11,737 nt of DNA. Origin: Bacillota bacterium. GTDB lineage: Bacteria; Bacillota; Clostridia; Oscillospirales; Ruminococcaceae. The translations under genes and the position numbers were made by a program. The notes beneath the pieces are model-generated. The model worked only from the letters and a program-made list of their open reading frames with translations, searched no databases and was not told where the DNA came from. Numbering within the stretch: position 1 is the stretch's first letter; each line of letters opens with the position of its first letter. Positions 6,354 through 11,737 of this stretch are shown in pieces. The stretch is from NCBI GenBank assembly GCA_023458875.1, contig JAEWXO010000021.1, positions 1 to 11,737 of the forward strand. Direction: 5' to 3'.

Positions 6354-6608
6354 TCAGATATTGTCTCTGTCCTCAAAAGTATCGGGAATACCGTACTTCC
6401 TGCACATATCACTGTGAATATTTCTAAGGCGCTTGTACTCTCCATAGAGAACGCTGTATCTGAAGGTAATCAAGTCAGCCTTGTTGTTGAGAAGAGTGAC
6501 AAGATTGGAAAGTTCCTCAACTTTCTCATTGAAATCTTCTTTGCCGGCTTCAAAACCCATATCAAAGCCTTTTCTGCGAATGTTTTCGATCATCTTCGTA
6601 ATATTCAT
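6354..6608 (-). CDS. Small coiled-coil protein of a conjugative element
   Basis: An 84-aa protein I do not recognise by family. It is highly charged and almost entirely helical; residues 22-60 (EDFNEKVEELSNLVTLLNNK, then tyrosine-rich helix) look like a coiled coil, with no signal peptide or membrane segment. The start is supported by an AAGGA at 9-13 nt upstream that overlaps the stop codon of the DUF4366-like gene (TAAGGA), so the two are in one operon with 12 nt between them. The next gene leftward, the methyltransferase relic, is 126 nt away across a strongly A/T-biased stretch in which I found no convincing promoter. Its place among mobile-element genes suggests an accessory transfer or regulatory role; no function is assigned. 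Confidence 0.7.
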   Translation of the reverse strand: MNITKMIENIRRKGFDMGFEAGKEDFNEKVEELSNLVTLLNNKADLITFRYSVLYGEYKRLRNIHSDMCRKYGIPDTFEDRDNI

Positions 6609-6620
6609 GAGTTTTGTTCC

Positions 6621-6838
6621 TTATTCTTCGTCATCATTCTTATCATAGAAGTCAATGTCATCTTCATCTTCTGAAATTTCGTCATCTATGTCATCAGGCT
6701 CATTATCAGGGATAACAGTCTTCTTGCCGGACTTTTTCTTCAGTACATATGCACCAGCACCAAGACCAACAAATGCAACCATACCCACAATAATAAGCAA
6801 GTTATTATTTGTGGCTGCAGGTTTGTTTTGCAACAGAT
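6621..6838 (-). pseudogene. CD1107/DUF4366-like mobile-element protein, C-terminal remnant
   Basis: About 70 C-terminal residues: a polar N-terminal bit (QNKPAATNNN), one membrane segment LLIIVGMVAFVGLGAGAYVL at about 13-32, a basic stop-transfer KKKSGKK, then a strongly acidic tail (DDIDDEISEDEDDIDFYDKN). This layout matches the end of CD1107-type/DUF4366 proteins of Clostridia conjugative elements, which have an N-terminal signal peptide and an extracellular domain before a single membrane anchor. The nominal TTG start at 6833 has no ribosome binding site, and the frame runs only a few codons further before a TGA. At 6839 the sequence changes to an unrelated plus-strand gene, so this is a truncated gene rather than a small one. 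It is the first member of a minus-strand operon with the 84-aa gene. Family identity is moderate. Confidence 0.65.
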
Positions 6839-7057
6839 GTTGATGAAGGCGTAATCATTTGCAGTGAAGGAGATATTACGATCAGGTCAACCGATGTGGA
6901 CATTAAGGGTATTATCTACGCACCAAATGGAACAGTAAGAATCGAATCAAACAACTTTTTTAATATTCACGGAAGAATCATTGCTAAGAACATTATATTC
7001 CAGGGCAGTGTGTTCACCGGAGAAACATTTGATGGAGATTTGAATCTGTTTAATTGA
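6839..7057 (+). pseudogene. C-terminal fragment of a secreted/surface protein
   Basis: The plus frame reads DVDEGVIICSEGDITIRSTD, IKGIIYAPNGTVRIESNN, HGRIIAKNIIFQGS and ends GDLNLFN. The repeating short beta strands with NG turns (GDI, NGTV, GRI) are typical of a right-handed beta-helix, as in C-terminal parts of large extracellular proteins of Ruminococcus-like bacteria (similarity recalled, not searched). About 72 residues remain. The open frame continues backward to an ATG at 6809, but that part is antisense to the DUF4366-like gene, so the real homology starts at about 6839. The 5' portion has been lost at the junction and no start or ribosome binding site is present. A terminator-like hairpin follows at 7176. 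Confidence 0.55.
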
Positions 7058-7058
7058 C

Positions 7059-7099
7059 GGTACATCGAGTGTACCAATATGCCATAGCCTATTGGTACA
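7059..7099 (+). repeat. Three-armed hairpin with alternative pairings
   Basis: TGTACCAATA (7070-7079) pairs perfectly with TATTGGTACA (7090-7099). Part of the same left arm, TGTACC, also pairs with GGTACA at 7059-7064. The two structures exclude each other, as in attenuators, but no U-run or downstream gene supports a regulatory role. It directly follows the stop of the surface-protein fragment. Confidence 0.4.
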
Positions 7100-7175
7100 G
7101 TAAAAATCAGTTCCACACAACTCAAAACAAGAATTATGGAACATTCCATAATGAACAATAACCCTAATGGCATAC

Positions 7176-7208
7176 AGCACTCTTTCATTTTTTGGAGGAG
7201 TGCTTTTG
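7176..7208 (+). terminator. Probable rho-independent terminator
   Basis: AGCACTC (7176-7182) pairs with GAGTGCT (7198-7204), then TTTG follows. The stem is short with a 15-nt loop. It probably ends the transcript of the gene whose C-terminus is at 6839-7057. The rest of 7100-7246 shows no gene. Confidence 0.55.
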
Positions 7209-7246
7209 TTATGCCTGAAAATAGAGCTGTTTTTAGATTTTGAACC

Positions 7247-7850
7247 GTAACCGTCAAATATAACGTGTCTTTTAAAAGATTTCAGATCATGATATCATAG
7301 TTTTAGAGAAAAGTAGCGAGAATCGCACGATTTTCATGGAAAACAATATAGAAAAACAGCTTGAAACATTGAAAATCGCTCTTGATGCATCTTACGCTAA
7401 AATTGAAAGTCTCATAGAAGAGAAAAGAGTAATGCAGAAACGAATTTCTGAACTTGAGATACATGAAAAAGAGAGCGCGAACTCAAATACGGAAATTGCT
7501 TTTGCGTACAGGAAAGTTTGTGATGAACGGGACGCACTAAAAAAAGAAGTATCAGATTTAAAATGGCTGAGATAGTATATCAGAAGTATTTTCTGTTCCT
7601 TCCGCTTTACAGAATAGAAAATGAGTTCAGAAACAAAGGTCTCGCTCTTTCGCGTCAGACAATGAGCAACTGGATTATGGAGTCAGTTAATACGTATCTT
7701 TGGATGGTCTATGATTATCTGATTACACTTCTGATGGATGAACACTATCATCAGTGCGATGAAACAACATGGAAGGTAATTATGGATGGTCGTCCTGCAG
7801 GTTCAAAAAGTTTTATCTGGCTTCATGCAACAAGCGAACTCTGTCAATAA
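7247..7850 (+). mobile_element. IS66-family element, 5' half remnant
   Basis: It begins with GTAACCGTCAA at 7247, matching the end of the other IS66 piece (GTAAGCGTCAA at 2074) at 10 of 11 positions. The transposase starts 89 bp inside, with no tnpA or tnpB before it, as in the single-ORF IS66 subgroup. The transposase is internally deleted and its 3' half and right terminal repeat are absent, so the element is immobile. It points the opposite way to the 3' half at 2074-2772. Confidence 0.75.
7336..7850 (+). pseudogene. IS66 transposase, N-terminal and central part, internally deleted
   Basis: Two overlapping frames of one gene. 7336-7575 encodes the N-terminal coiled coil (IEKQLETLKIALDASYAKIE and on), typical of IS66 TnpC. 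7563-7850 encodes the central part: YQKYFLFLPLYRIENEFRNK, LALSRQTMSNWIM, and HYHQCDETTWKVIMD, whose CDET is the first catalytic acid. Between the coiled coil and YQKY, IS66 proteins have a zinc-binding and linker region of roughly 100 residues. Here it is deleted with a frameshift near 7563. The 3' side stops at SELCQ, where homology ends. The remaining catalytic residues are absent. No good ribosome binding site precedes the ATG. The 16 bp after it lead into the convergent AlbA_2 gene with no terminator between. Confidence 0.82.
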
Positions 7851-7865
7851 AATTGATGATAAGAA

Positions 7866-9504
7866 TTATACTATTTTGTAATACGCATATCTGCCCGAAC
7901 CATGAAGTTTTAATTTACCTTCATCAGCCATTTTCTTCAGAACTTTGTATGCTCGTGGTTCACTGATTTTAAGCAGTTCTACGGCTTCTCTTCTTGAAAT
8001 ATGACCATCATTATTCTCGGCAAACTTAATTATCATTTCAGGAAAGCGAACCTCGGATATTCCTTTTTGGCGCACATATTCGGCAGTTTTATCTGACTTT
8101 TTATATACCGAAATACTCAGGGTGTAATATCTTCCCTTGCCGTTTCCACTTGCTTCAAGCATACCGGATTCCACAAGCTTTTCAACAGTTATTCTCACCT
8201 TTGCTTCGCTGACGTGAATATCTGTTGAAATTTCTGAAATCGTGCAACGCCTGTTACGTTTGAGTTCGTTTAACACCAAGAGTGTGTTTATCGGCAATGC
8301 ACGTCCGAGTTTGTTTTGTTCATCTGAAATCATTATGGTGAATGATTTGTCGGGAAGGCTTCTCGGAATAAAAAGTTTCACCGTTGTTGCAGTTGATTCC
8401 GAATAGTCAGGTAATGCTTTTCCGTAGAGTAACGAACCTTCAAAAATTCTGTCGATACCTCTGCCTGTTCGCTCTGCAAGACCTATTCGTTTTAGTGCGT
8501 CGGCAAGAGCAGGATTGCGCCCGTGTGGTTCAGCGGTAATCAAATTGTCAATTGTTACACCCTCAACGAAGTCACCGGGGTTGCTGATTGTAAGTCCATC
8601 ATCATCAAGAAGCACTCTTACTCTGCCAAGCATTGTATAATCTCTATGGCAGAAAGCATTTATCAGAGCTTCTCTGAATGCACGTTTGTCAAAATCGCTT
8701 ACCGAAATTCTGAAAAATCCCTCCTCAATTTCTGTTTCAGAGTTTCGGGCATCCATATATGTCTGCATTTTTTCAAATGCTGCAATCATTGGCATCTCAA
8801 TACTTTCATTTAATACAACATTCGTTCCTTGAAGTACCTGAAATGAAGCAGAAGCGGTGGGAATCAAAGTTTTGATTCTATCTGCACGTCCGATAAGCAA
8901 CATTCCACAAAATGTCGGAACAAGCGTATCGTCAACTATAACCGCAAGCCGAAGTGCCTTATCAAGTTCTTCATCGTCAAGGTCAAGCAGATTTTTCTCT
9001 CCTGCATAAACTCTAATAATGTTTCGTAAGCGTTCCCGTTCCGTCTTGTCAAGGTCATCGTAAGTTGCATCCGGTACGGGCAATGACGAATAGTCGAGCA
9101 TATTCAAATCCGAAAGCCGTGTACTGATTTCGTGCGGATACATGGGAATATTTTCGGGTTCGCCGTTTGCTTTTATGCGTCTGCGAAGAATTTTTCCCGA
9201 TGATGAAGCAACAATGCTTTTGCATTTCGGAACAGTTATTATAAGATAATTTTTATCTGTAATCTCCGTTTCAACAGAGACAGGCGGAACGGTTTTATTT
9301 GCAATAAAAGCCGCAAGAGCAGTAGTGTTATCGTGTTCCTTGTGAAGTCCGGTTATCTCGCCTTTATCCTCAACACCAAGATAAAACTTCCCCCCCCTCT
9401 GTATTTGCAAATGCAACAATTGAATCAATAATCGCTTCATCGGACAACTTTTTTAAGTCGCTTTTAAATTCGGTTTTCAAATCTTCTAGAAATCCAATAT
9501 TCAT
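7866..9504 (-). CDS. AlbA_2/Schlafen-type ATP-binding regulator, frameshifted at a G8 run
   Basis: A probable DNA-binding regulator, about 545 aa if read through. It starts at the ATG at 9504 with GGAGG 9 nt upstream. Residues 1-37 (FLEDLKTEFKSDLKKLSDEA, then AFANTEGG) are in one frame and the rest (KFYLGVEDKGEITGL) in another. The shift is at eight G (C run 9390-9397); seven would restore the AlbA_2 motif NTEGGKFYLGVEDKG. The AlbA_2 domain spans about 10-130. A GHKL-like ATPase region follows, with REALINAFCHRDY, ISNPGDF and RIGLAERTGRGIDRIFE. Two winged-helix domains end the protein (RCTISEISTDIHVSEAKVRI and GHISRREAVELLKISEPRAY). Cytoplasmic. The promoter is embedded in palindromes that the protein may bind itself (inference). 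The frameshift is either phase variation, decay or a sequencing error. Confidence 0.87.
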
Positions 9505-9513
9505 TTCAATACA

Positions 9514-9575
9514 CCTCCAACGCACTTGTGTGTAAATATTCACTATATTATAACGCACAGGTGCGTTAAAGTCAA
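9514..9575 (-). promoter_or_regulatory. Promoter with two embedded operators
   Basis: On the minus strand TTGACT (-35, 9575-9570), a 17-bp spacer and TATAAT (-10, 9552-9547) form a near-consensus promoter. The spacer plus the edge of the -10 is a perfect 18-bp palindrome, TAACGCAC-AG-GTGCGTTA on the plus strand (9551-9568). A second, imperfect copy (AACGCAC-TT-GTGTGTA, 9519-9534) lies in the leader and abuts the ribosome binding site GGAGG (9518-9514). A protein on either site would block RNA polymerase or the ribosome, so the gene is very probably repressed, likely by autoregulation. Confidence 0.78.
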
Positions 9576-9653
9576 GAAGATTGTGTTCCAATCTGTGATA
9601 TTTAACTGAAAAAGGCTTTTTAACGAGATATTTCATCGCACCGTTCAACACAC

Positions 9654-9679
9654 CGTTCAACGCACCAGTGCGTTGAACG
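9654..9679. repeat. 26-bp palindrome, third operator-like site
   Basis: CGTTCAACGCAC (9654-9665), CA, GTGCGTTGAACG (9668-9679): perfect 12-bp arms with the same AACGCAC-N2-GTGCGTT core as the sites at 9551 and 9519. Just left of it are two partial copies (CACCGTTCAA at 9640-9648 and 9651-9660). It is about 90 bp upstream of the promoter. The stretch 9505-9806 holds no real gene. It contains these operators, the promoter, and an open minus frame (to 9735) with a short NG-repeat (GALNGVLNGA) that is encoded by the repeat itself. Confidence 0.65.
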
Positions 9680-9806
9680 TATTGTGTCGTCACTTTTTGG
9701 TAACCAAATAGTACAATGGAATAGAATATACTCATTTCCTGTTCGTAAATTCAAGCTCGTTTATCTTACTCAGGGTTTCATATGACGGCGTCCACTCGAG
9801 GACAAC

Positions 9807-10388
9807 CTACATTGCTTCATTAAATTTATCTCTCGGCAAGTCACTTATGCTGTCAACACCAAACCTCATACGAAATTCGTCATCAAGCTCATCTGTGCAT
9901 TCGTTGTAGAGATAATGATAAAACTTGCTACGCTTTACTGCGTAAAGGTGAGCTCCAATCGCTCTCTCCATTTCAAATTCAAGCCAACCCATTTCACTAT
10001 CGGTGATTACATCTGCACTGTCTGATTTGCTTGAAATAAAATCAGTGATAAGCTGTTGGTAAGCAAGGGTGTCTTTCGGCATATCCTCGACGAAATGATA
10101 AATATACTCCTGAAATTCATTTTCATATTCCTTGCTCGACTGAATAATATCTTCCGACGGCTTTATATTGAGAACGAAAAGAATAGCGTCAATAACGCTG
10201 TCCTTGGGAATATCCGCTGTTTCGGTCACATTAAACTTGTTGCACACTGCGGTGTTGATTTCTTCGTCGAAAGTATCTGCAAACATTTGAAAAGACAAGC
10301 CGTGTTCTCCTCTGAGATTGTTCTTGATAGTCGTATAAGCAGTACGGTTCATAATCCTTGCAATGTTATTGATTTTTGTGTTGTTCAT
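9807..10388 (-). CDS. Hypothetical 193-aa mobile-element protein
   Basis: A 193-aa acidic, helical protein that I do not recognise. The start at 10388 (MNNTKINNIARIMNRTAYTT) is chosen because GAGG lies 9 nt upstream and the preceding gene ends 10 nt away; the open frame extends further upstream but is antisense-free overlap of the upstream gene in another frame. Visible features are an N-terminal basic helix (2-30), two related segments, CNKFNVTETADIPKDSVIDA and RMRFGVDSISDLPRDKFNEA, which share an F-V-x(5)-I/L-P-R/K-D pattern near residues 75 and 180 and suggest an internal duplication, and a long acidic middle (EYENEFQEYIYHFVEDMPKD). There is no signal peptide or membrane segment. It is the second gene of a two-gene minus-strand operon. 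Position in conjugative-element DNA suggests an accessory role there; no function is assigned. Confidence 0.75.
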   Translation of the reverse strand: MNNTKINNIARIMNRTAYTTIKNNLRGEHGLSFQMFADTFDEEINTAVCNKFNVTETADIPKDSVIDAILFVLNIKPSEDIIQSSKEYENEFQEYIYHFVEDMPKDTLAYQQLITDFISSKSDSADVITDSEMGWLEFEMERAIGAHLYAVKRSKFYHYLYNECTDELDDEFRMRFGVDSISDLPRDKFNEAM

Positions 10389-10398
10389 AGATTTTACC

Positions 10399-10692
10399 TC
10401 AATCTTTCTTAAAATTTGCGGCACTGTTATTCTTCTTTGCGGTGTCGCTGGCTGATTTTCTTCTTTCGTCGGAAATTTGCGGTAGCAAACGAATTGAAAC
10501 GCTTTCCTTTCTGACGGTGTAGCTTGCTCCGACGTATCGGCCTGTGCCGTTATGCTTGCAAATGTCGGGATACTTTCGGCAGAAGTCCGCAAGCCTGCGT
10601 TTCAGACCTGTATTGAATGTGTCAATGCTGTACTCCGTATCGCCCTCGCTTGTGAGAATAATGGTTTCTTTCTCGTACTTGGATAGTGACAT
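10399..10692 (-). CDS. Small conserved mobile-element protein, 97 aa
   Basis: A 97-aa basic protein of a type often seen in Firmicutes phages and conjugative elements (pattern recalled, family name not known): MSLSKYEKETIILTSEGDTE, then a short tyrosine/threonine strand and LKRRLADFCRKYPD, then a beta segment ending SVSIRLLPQISDERRKSASD. The C-terminal basic tail (AKKNNSAANFKKD) could touch nucleic acid. AAAGGAGG upstream of the ATG at 10692 supports the start. The next gene begins 10 nt after its stop, so the two are an operon. Upstream, a strong terminator-like hairpin and then an intron insertion leave only about 36 nt of leader, too short for a promoter, so transcription must come through the hairpin or has been lost. 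Function unknown. Confidence 0.75.
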   Translation of the reverse strand: MSLSKYEKETIILTSEGDTEYSIDTFNTGLKRRLADFCRKYPDICKHNGTGRYVGASYTVRKESVSIRLLPQISDERRKSASDTAKKNNSAANFKKD

Positions 10693-10728
10693 TCTTGAAA
10701 AACCCTCCTTTCAAACGTCGTAAAACAA

Positions 10729-10764
10729 AAACGGCAGGTGTTTGAATAAAACTACCTGCCGTTT
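10729..10764 (-). terminator. Terminator-like hairpin upstream of the two-gene operon
   Basis: AAACGGCAGGT (10729-10739) pairs perfectly over 11 bp with ACCTGCCGTTT (10754-10764). On the minus strand it is followed by TTTTTGTTTT, a classical terminator or attenuator tail. On the plus strand it is followed by GTCTTA and then the start of a group IIC intron. Group IIC introns are known to insert just downstream of such hairpins, so it doubles as the intron target. Confidence 0.8.
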
Positions 10765-10769
10765 GTCTT

Positions 10770-11614
10770 ATGCGCCCGGCGGCGCACGTCTCTAGTGGGT
10801 GAAAGTCCCTAATCCGCCCGACAGTGGGAAGGATATAGCTGAAATCAAGGGTGTCCACCGTGAGGTGGAATCTGAAGGAAGATGGAGGCAAATCTCTGGT
10901 CTGACGAACAGAAATCACATAAGGCTAGATCTGAGGGTAAGATTGCAAGACAAATCAAAGCCCAGTAACTGTACAGAATCAGGTATAGTAAATGTGGCAG
11001 ATATATGGAGAGAAAGAAACGGTACCCGGGGAGGTCTCGTCAGTGAATGGAAACAGAGTAAGAAATTCATAGTAACAACGAATGGCGAGAAGTCAGCAAA
11101 AGTCATATTACCATGATAGTTGCAAATATTGTGGGAAGGACTGAACTTTAGGAGGTGTTAGTAAATGAATGTAACTGAGAATGAGGATGAATACAGACAA
11201 TTCCGAAAAGGAAGCCATGAGCAAATAATATCTGCGGAACAGAAAAGGTATGCACAGGTGTATACTCATGAGAGGATTACTGAAAACAACGACACCAATA
11301 TGAACAGACAGACGGACGATCTACTTGAACAGATTTTAAACCGAAATAACATGAATTTAGCATATAAAAGGGTAAAATCCAATAAAGGAGCAGGCGGAGT
11401 TGATGGGATGAGTGTGAATACACTTCTACCGTATCTCAGAAATAACGGTGCAGACTTAATCAGGCAGATAAGGGAAAGGAAATATAAACCTAACCCGGTT
11501 CGTAGAGTGGAAATACCAAAAGAAGAAAAGGGGAAATATCGAAAGCTTGGAATCCCCACAGTGGTAGACCGAGTAATACAACAGGCAATAACACAAGTAT
11601 TAACACCGATATTT
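10770..11614 (+). mobile_element. Group IIC intron, 5' part, truncated
   Basis: It begins at about 10770 with TGCGCCCGGCGGCGCAC and GTGGGTGAAAGTCCC, and contains the blocks AAGGGTGTCCACCGTGAGG, GAATCTGAAGGAAG, TACCCGGGGAGGTCT and GAAGTCAGCAAAAGTCATA. These are in the same order as in the Oceanobacillus group IIC intron whose structure is known (recalled, not aligned). They represent domains I to III. The intron-encoded protein starts at 11165 in domain IV. The rest of the protein and domains V and VI are lost at about 11615. It sits directly after a terminator hairpin, the typical IIC site. It cannot splice or move. Confidence 0.82.
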
Positions 11615-11650
11615 GTTGTGGTCAAGCATTTTGGGAACATTTATGTCTAA
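11165..11650 (+). pseudogene. ltrA: Group II intron reverse transcriptase/maturase, N-terminal fragment
   Basis: The N-terminal 150 residues of a group II intron-encoded protein, then 11 unrelated residues. GGAGG lies 9 nt before the ATG. After a 45-residue variable start come RT domain 0 and the beginning of RT1: LLEQILNRNNMNLAYKRVKS, NKGAGGVDGMSV, KYKPNPVRRVEIPK, and RKLGIPTVVDRVIQQAITQV ending LTPIF. The protein normally copies intron RNA into DNA and helps splicing; full length is about 420-600 aa. The catalytic YADD region and maturase domain are absent. Homology stops at 11614, where LTPIFE would continue, and the frame ends in a stop at 11648-11650. Inactive. Confidence 0.85.
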
Positions 11651-11737
11651 ATTAAGATACAAATGTTTTTCAACATTATTGTTGATGATGTACAAAACAT
11701 CACTTGCTCTTATTTATTCTTATTTGGAATGGAGTCA
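11615..11737. other. Unrecognised sequence beyond the intron break
   Basis: A sharp change at 11615 (GTTGTGGTCAAGC) into AT-rich sequence. One plus frame from an ATG at 11643 stays open to the window edge (MSKLRYKCFSTLLLMMYKTS and on) without a ribosome binding site. It may be the edge of an insertion sequence that interrupted the intron, but I recognise neither a transposase nor a known terminal repeat. Confidence 0.35.

Noticed and set aside
2074..7850. A composite transposon bounded by two IS66 copies
   Set aside because: Both detected terminal motifs face the same way on the plus strand and neither copy has a second end, so no transposable unit is defined.
9505..9735. N-terminal extension of the AlbA_2 gene in the same frame, including a GALNGVLNGA repeat
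   Set aside because: It overlaps the promoter, operators and ribosome binding site. The repeat is the translation of the operator-like DNA repeats, although decay of an older AlbA_2 C-terminus cannot be fully excluded.
10393..10592. Upstream extension of the 193-aa gene to give 261 residues
   Set aside because: It would overlap the 97-aa gene in another frame. The ATG at 10388 has its own GAGG site and gives normal operon spacing.
11165..11650. Retron or diversity-generating retroelement reverse transcriptase
   Set aside because: The upstream RNA shows group IIC intron blocks in order and the protein motifs (RRVEIPK, LGIPTVVDRVIQQA) are those of intron-encoded proteins. No template or variable repeats are present.
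1..11737. CRISPR array, tRNA or rRNA genes
   Set aside because: No regularly spaced direct repeats and no tRNA or rRNA signatures were seen on either strand.

Overview
The window looks like a low-GC, gut- or rumen-type Clostridia chromosome, most like Ruminococcus or another Oscillospiraceae. The support is a dockerin-type calcium-binding pair inside an RHS protein, conjugative-element genes of the Clostridium/Ruminococcus kind (topoisomerase III, a CD1107/DUF4366-like tail), IS66 and group II intron pieces, and AGGAGG-type ribosome binding sites. The genus is inferred from gene content only. Almost every boundary is a break: the region is a mosaic of mobile-element debris with a few intact cargo genes.

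Left part (1-3278): the 3' end of an RHS polymorphic-toxin gene with an internal dockerin pair and a C-terminal DUF6883-like toxin tip, followed 10 nt later by a small DUF4926-like gene that is probably its immunity partner. A run of hairpins leads to the 3' half of an IS66 element on the minus strand. That half is welded to a displaced piece of RHS YD-repeat coding sequence with one in-frame stop. The piece ends at the 3' end (domains V and VI) of an antisense group II intron.

Middle (3279-7100): an integrative conjugative element backbone read on the minus strand. From right to left it holds a DUF4366-like C-terminus, an 84-aa coiled-coil protein, a collapsed 36-residue cytosine-5 methyltransferase relic, a PAPS-reductase-like protein overlapping the relic by 4 nt, and the N-terminal toprim part of topoisomerase III. 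A plus-strand AAA/DUF4143 ATPase with its own strong promoter and terminator sits between the last two as cargo. The right edge (6839) is an abrupt head-on junction with the C-terminus of an unrelated surface-protein gene on the plus strand.

Right part (7100-11737): the 5' half of an IS66 element (plus strand, internally deleted), then an AlbA_2/Schlafen-type ATP-binding regulator on the minus strand. That gene is split by a run of eight G and is preceded by a textbook promoter embedded in palindromic AACGCAC-N2-GTGCGTT operators. Two small element genes form a minus-strand operon behind a terminator-like hairpin. Immediately beyond the hairpin lies the 5' end of a group IIC intron (RNA domains plus the start of its reverse transcriptase), cut at about 11615 by sequence I do not recognise.

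Functionally there are three themes: contact-dependent or secreted toxin with immunity, conjugative-element maintenance and regulation, and selfish elements that have broken both. I see no tRNA, rRNA, CRISPR array or complete IS. The best candidates for something new are the G8-switched, operator-flanked AlbA_2 regulator, the in-frame-collapsed methyltransferase coupled to a PAPS-reductase-like protein, and the dockerin spliced into an RHS toxin.
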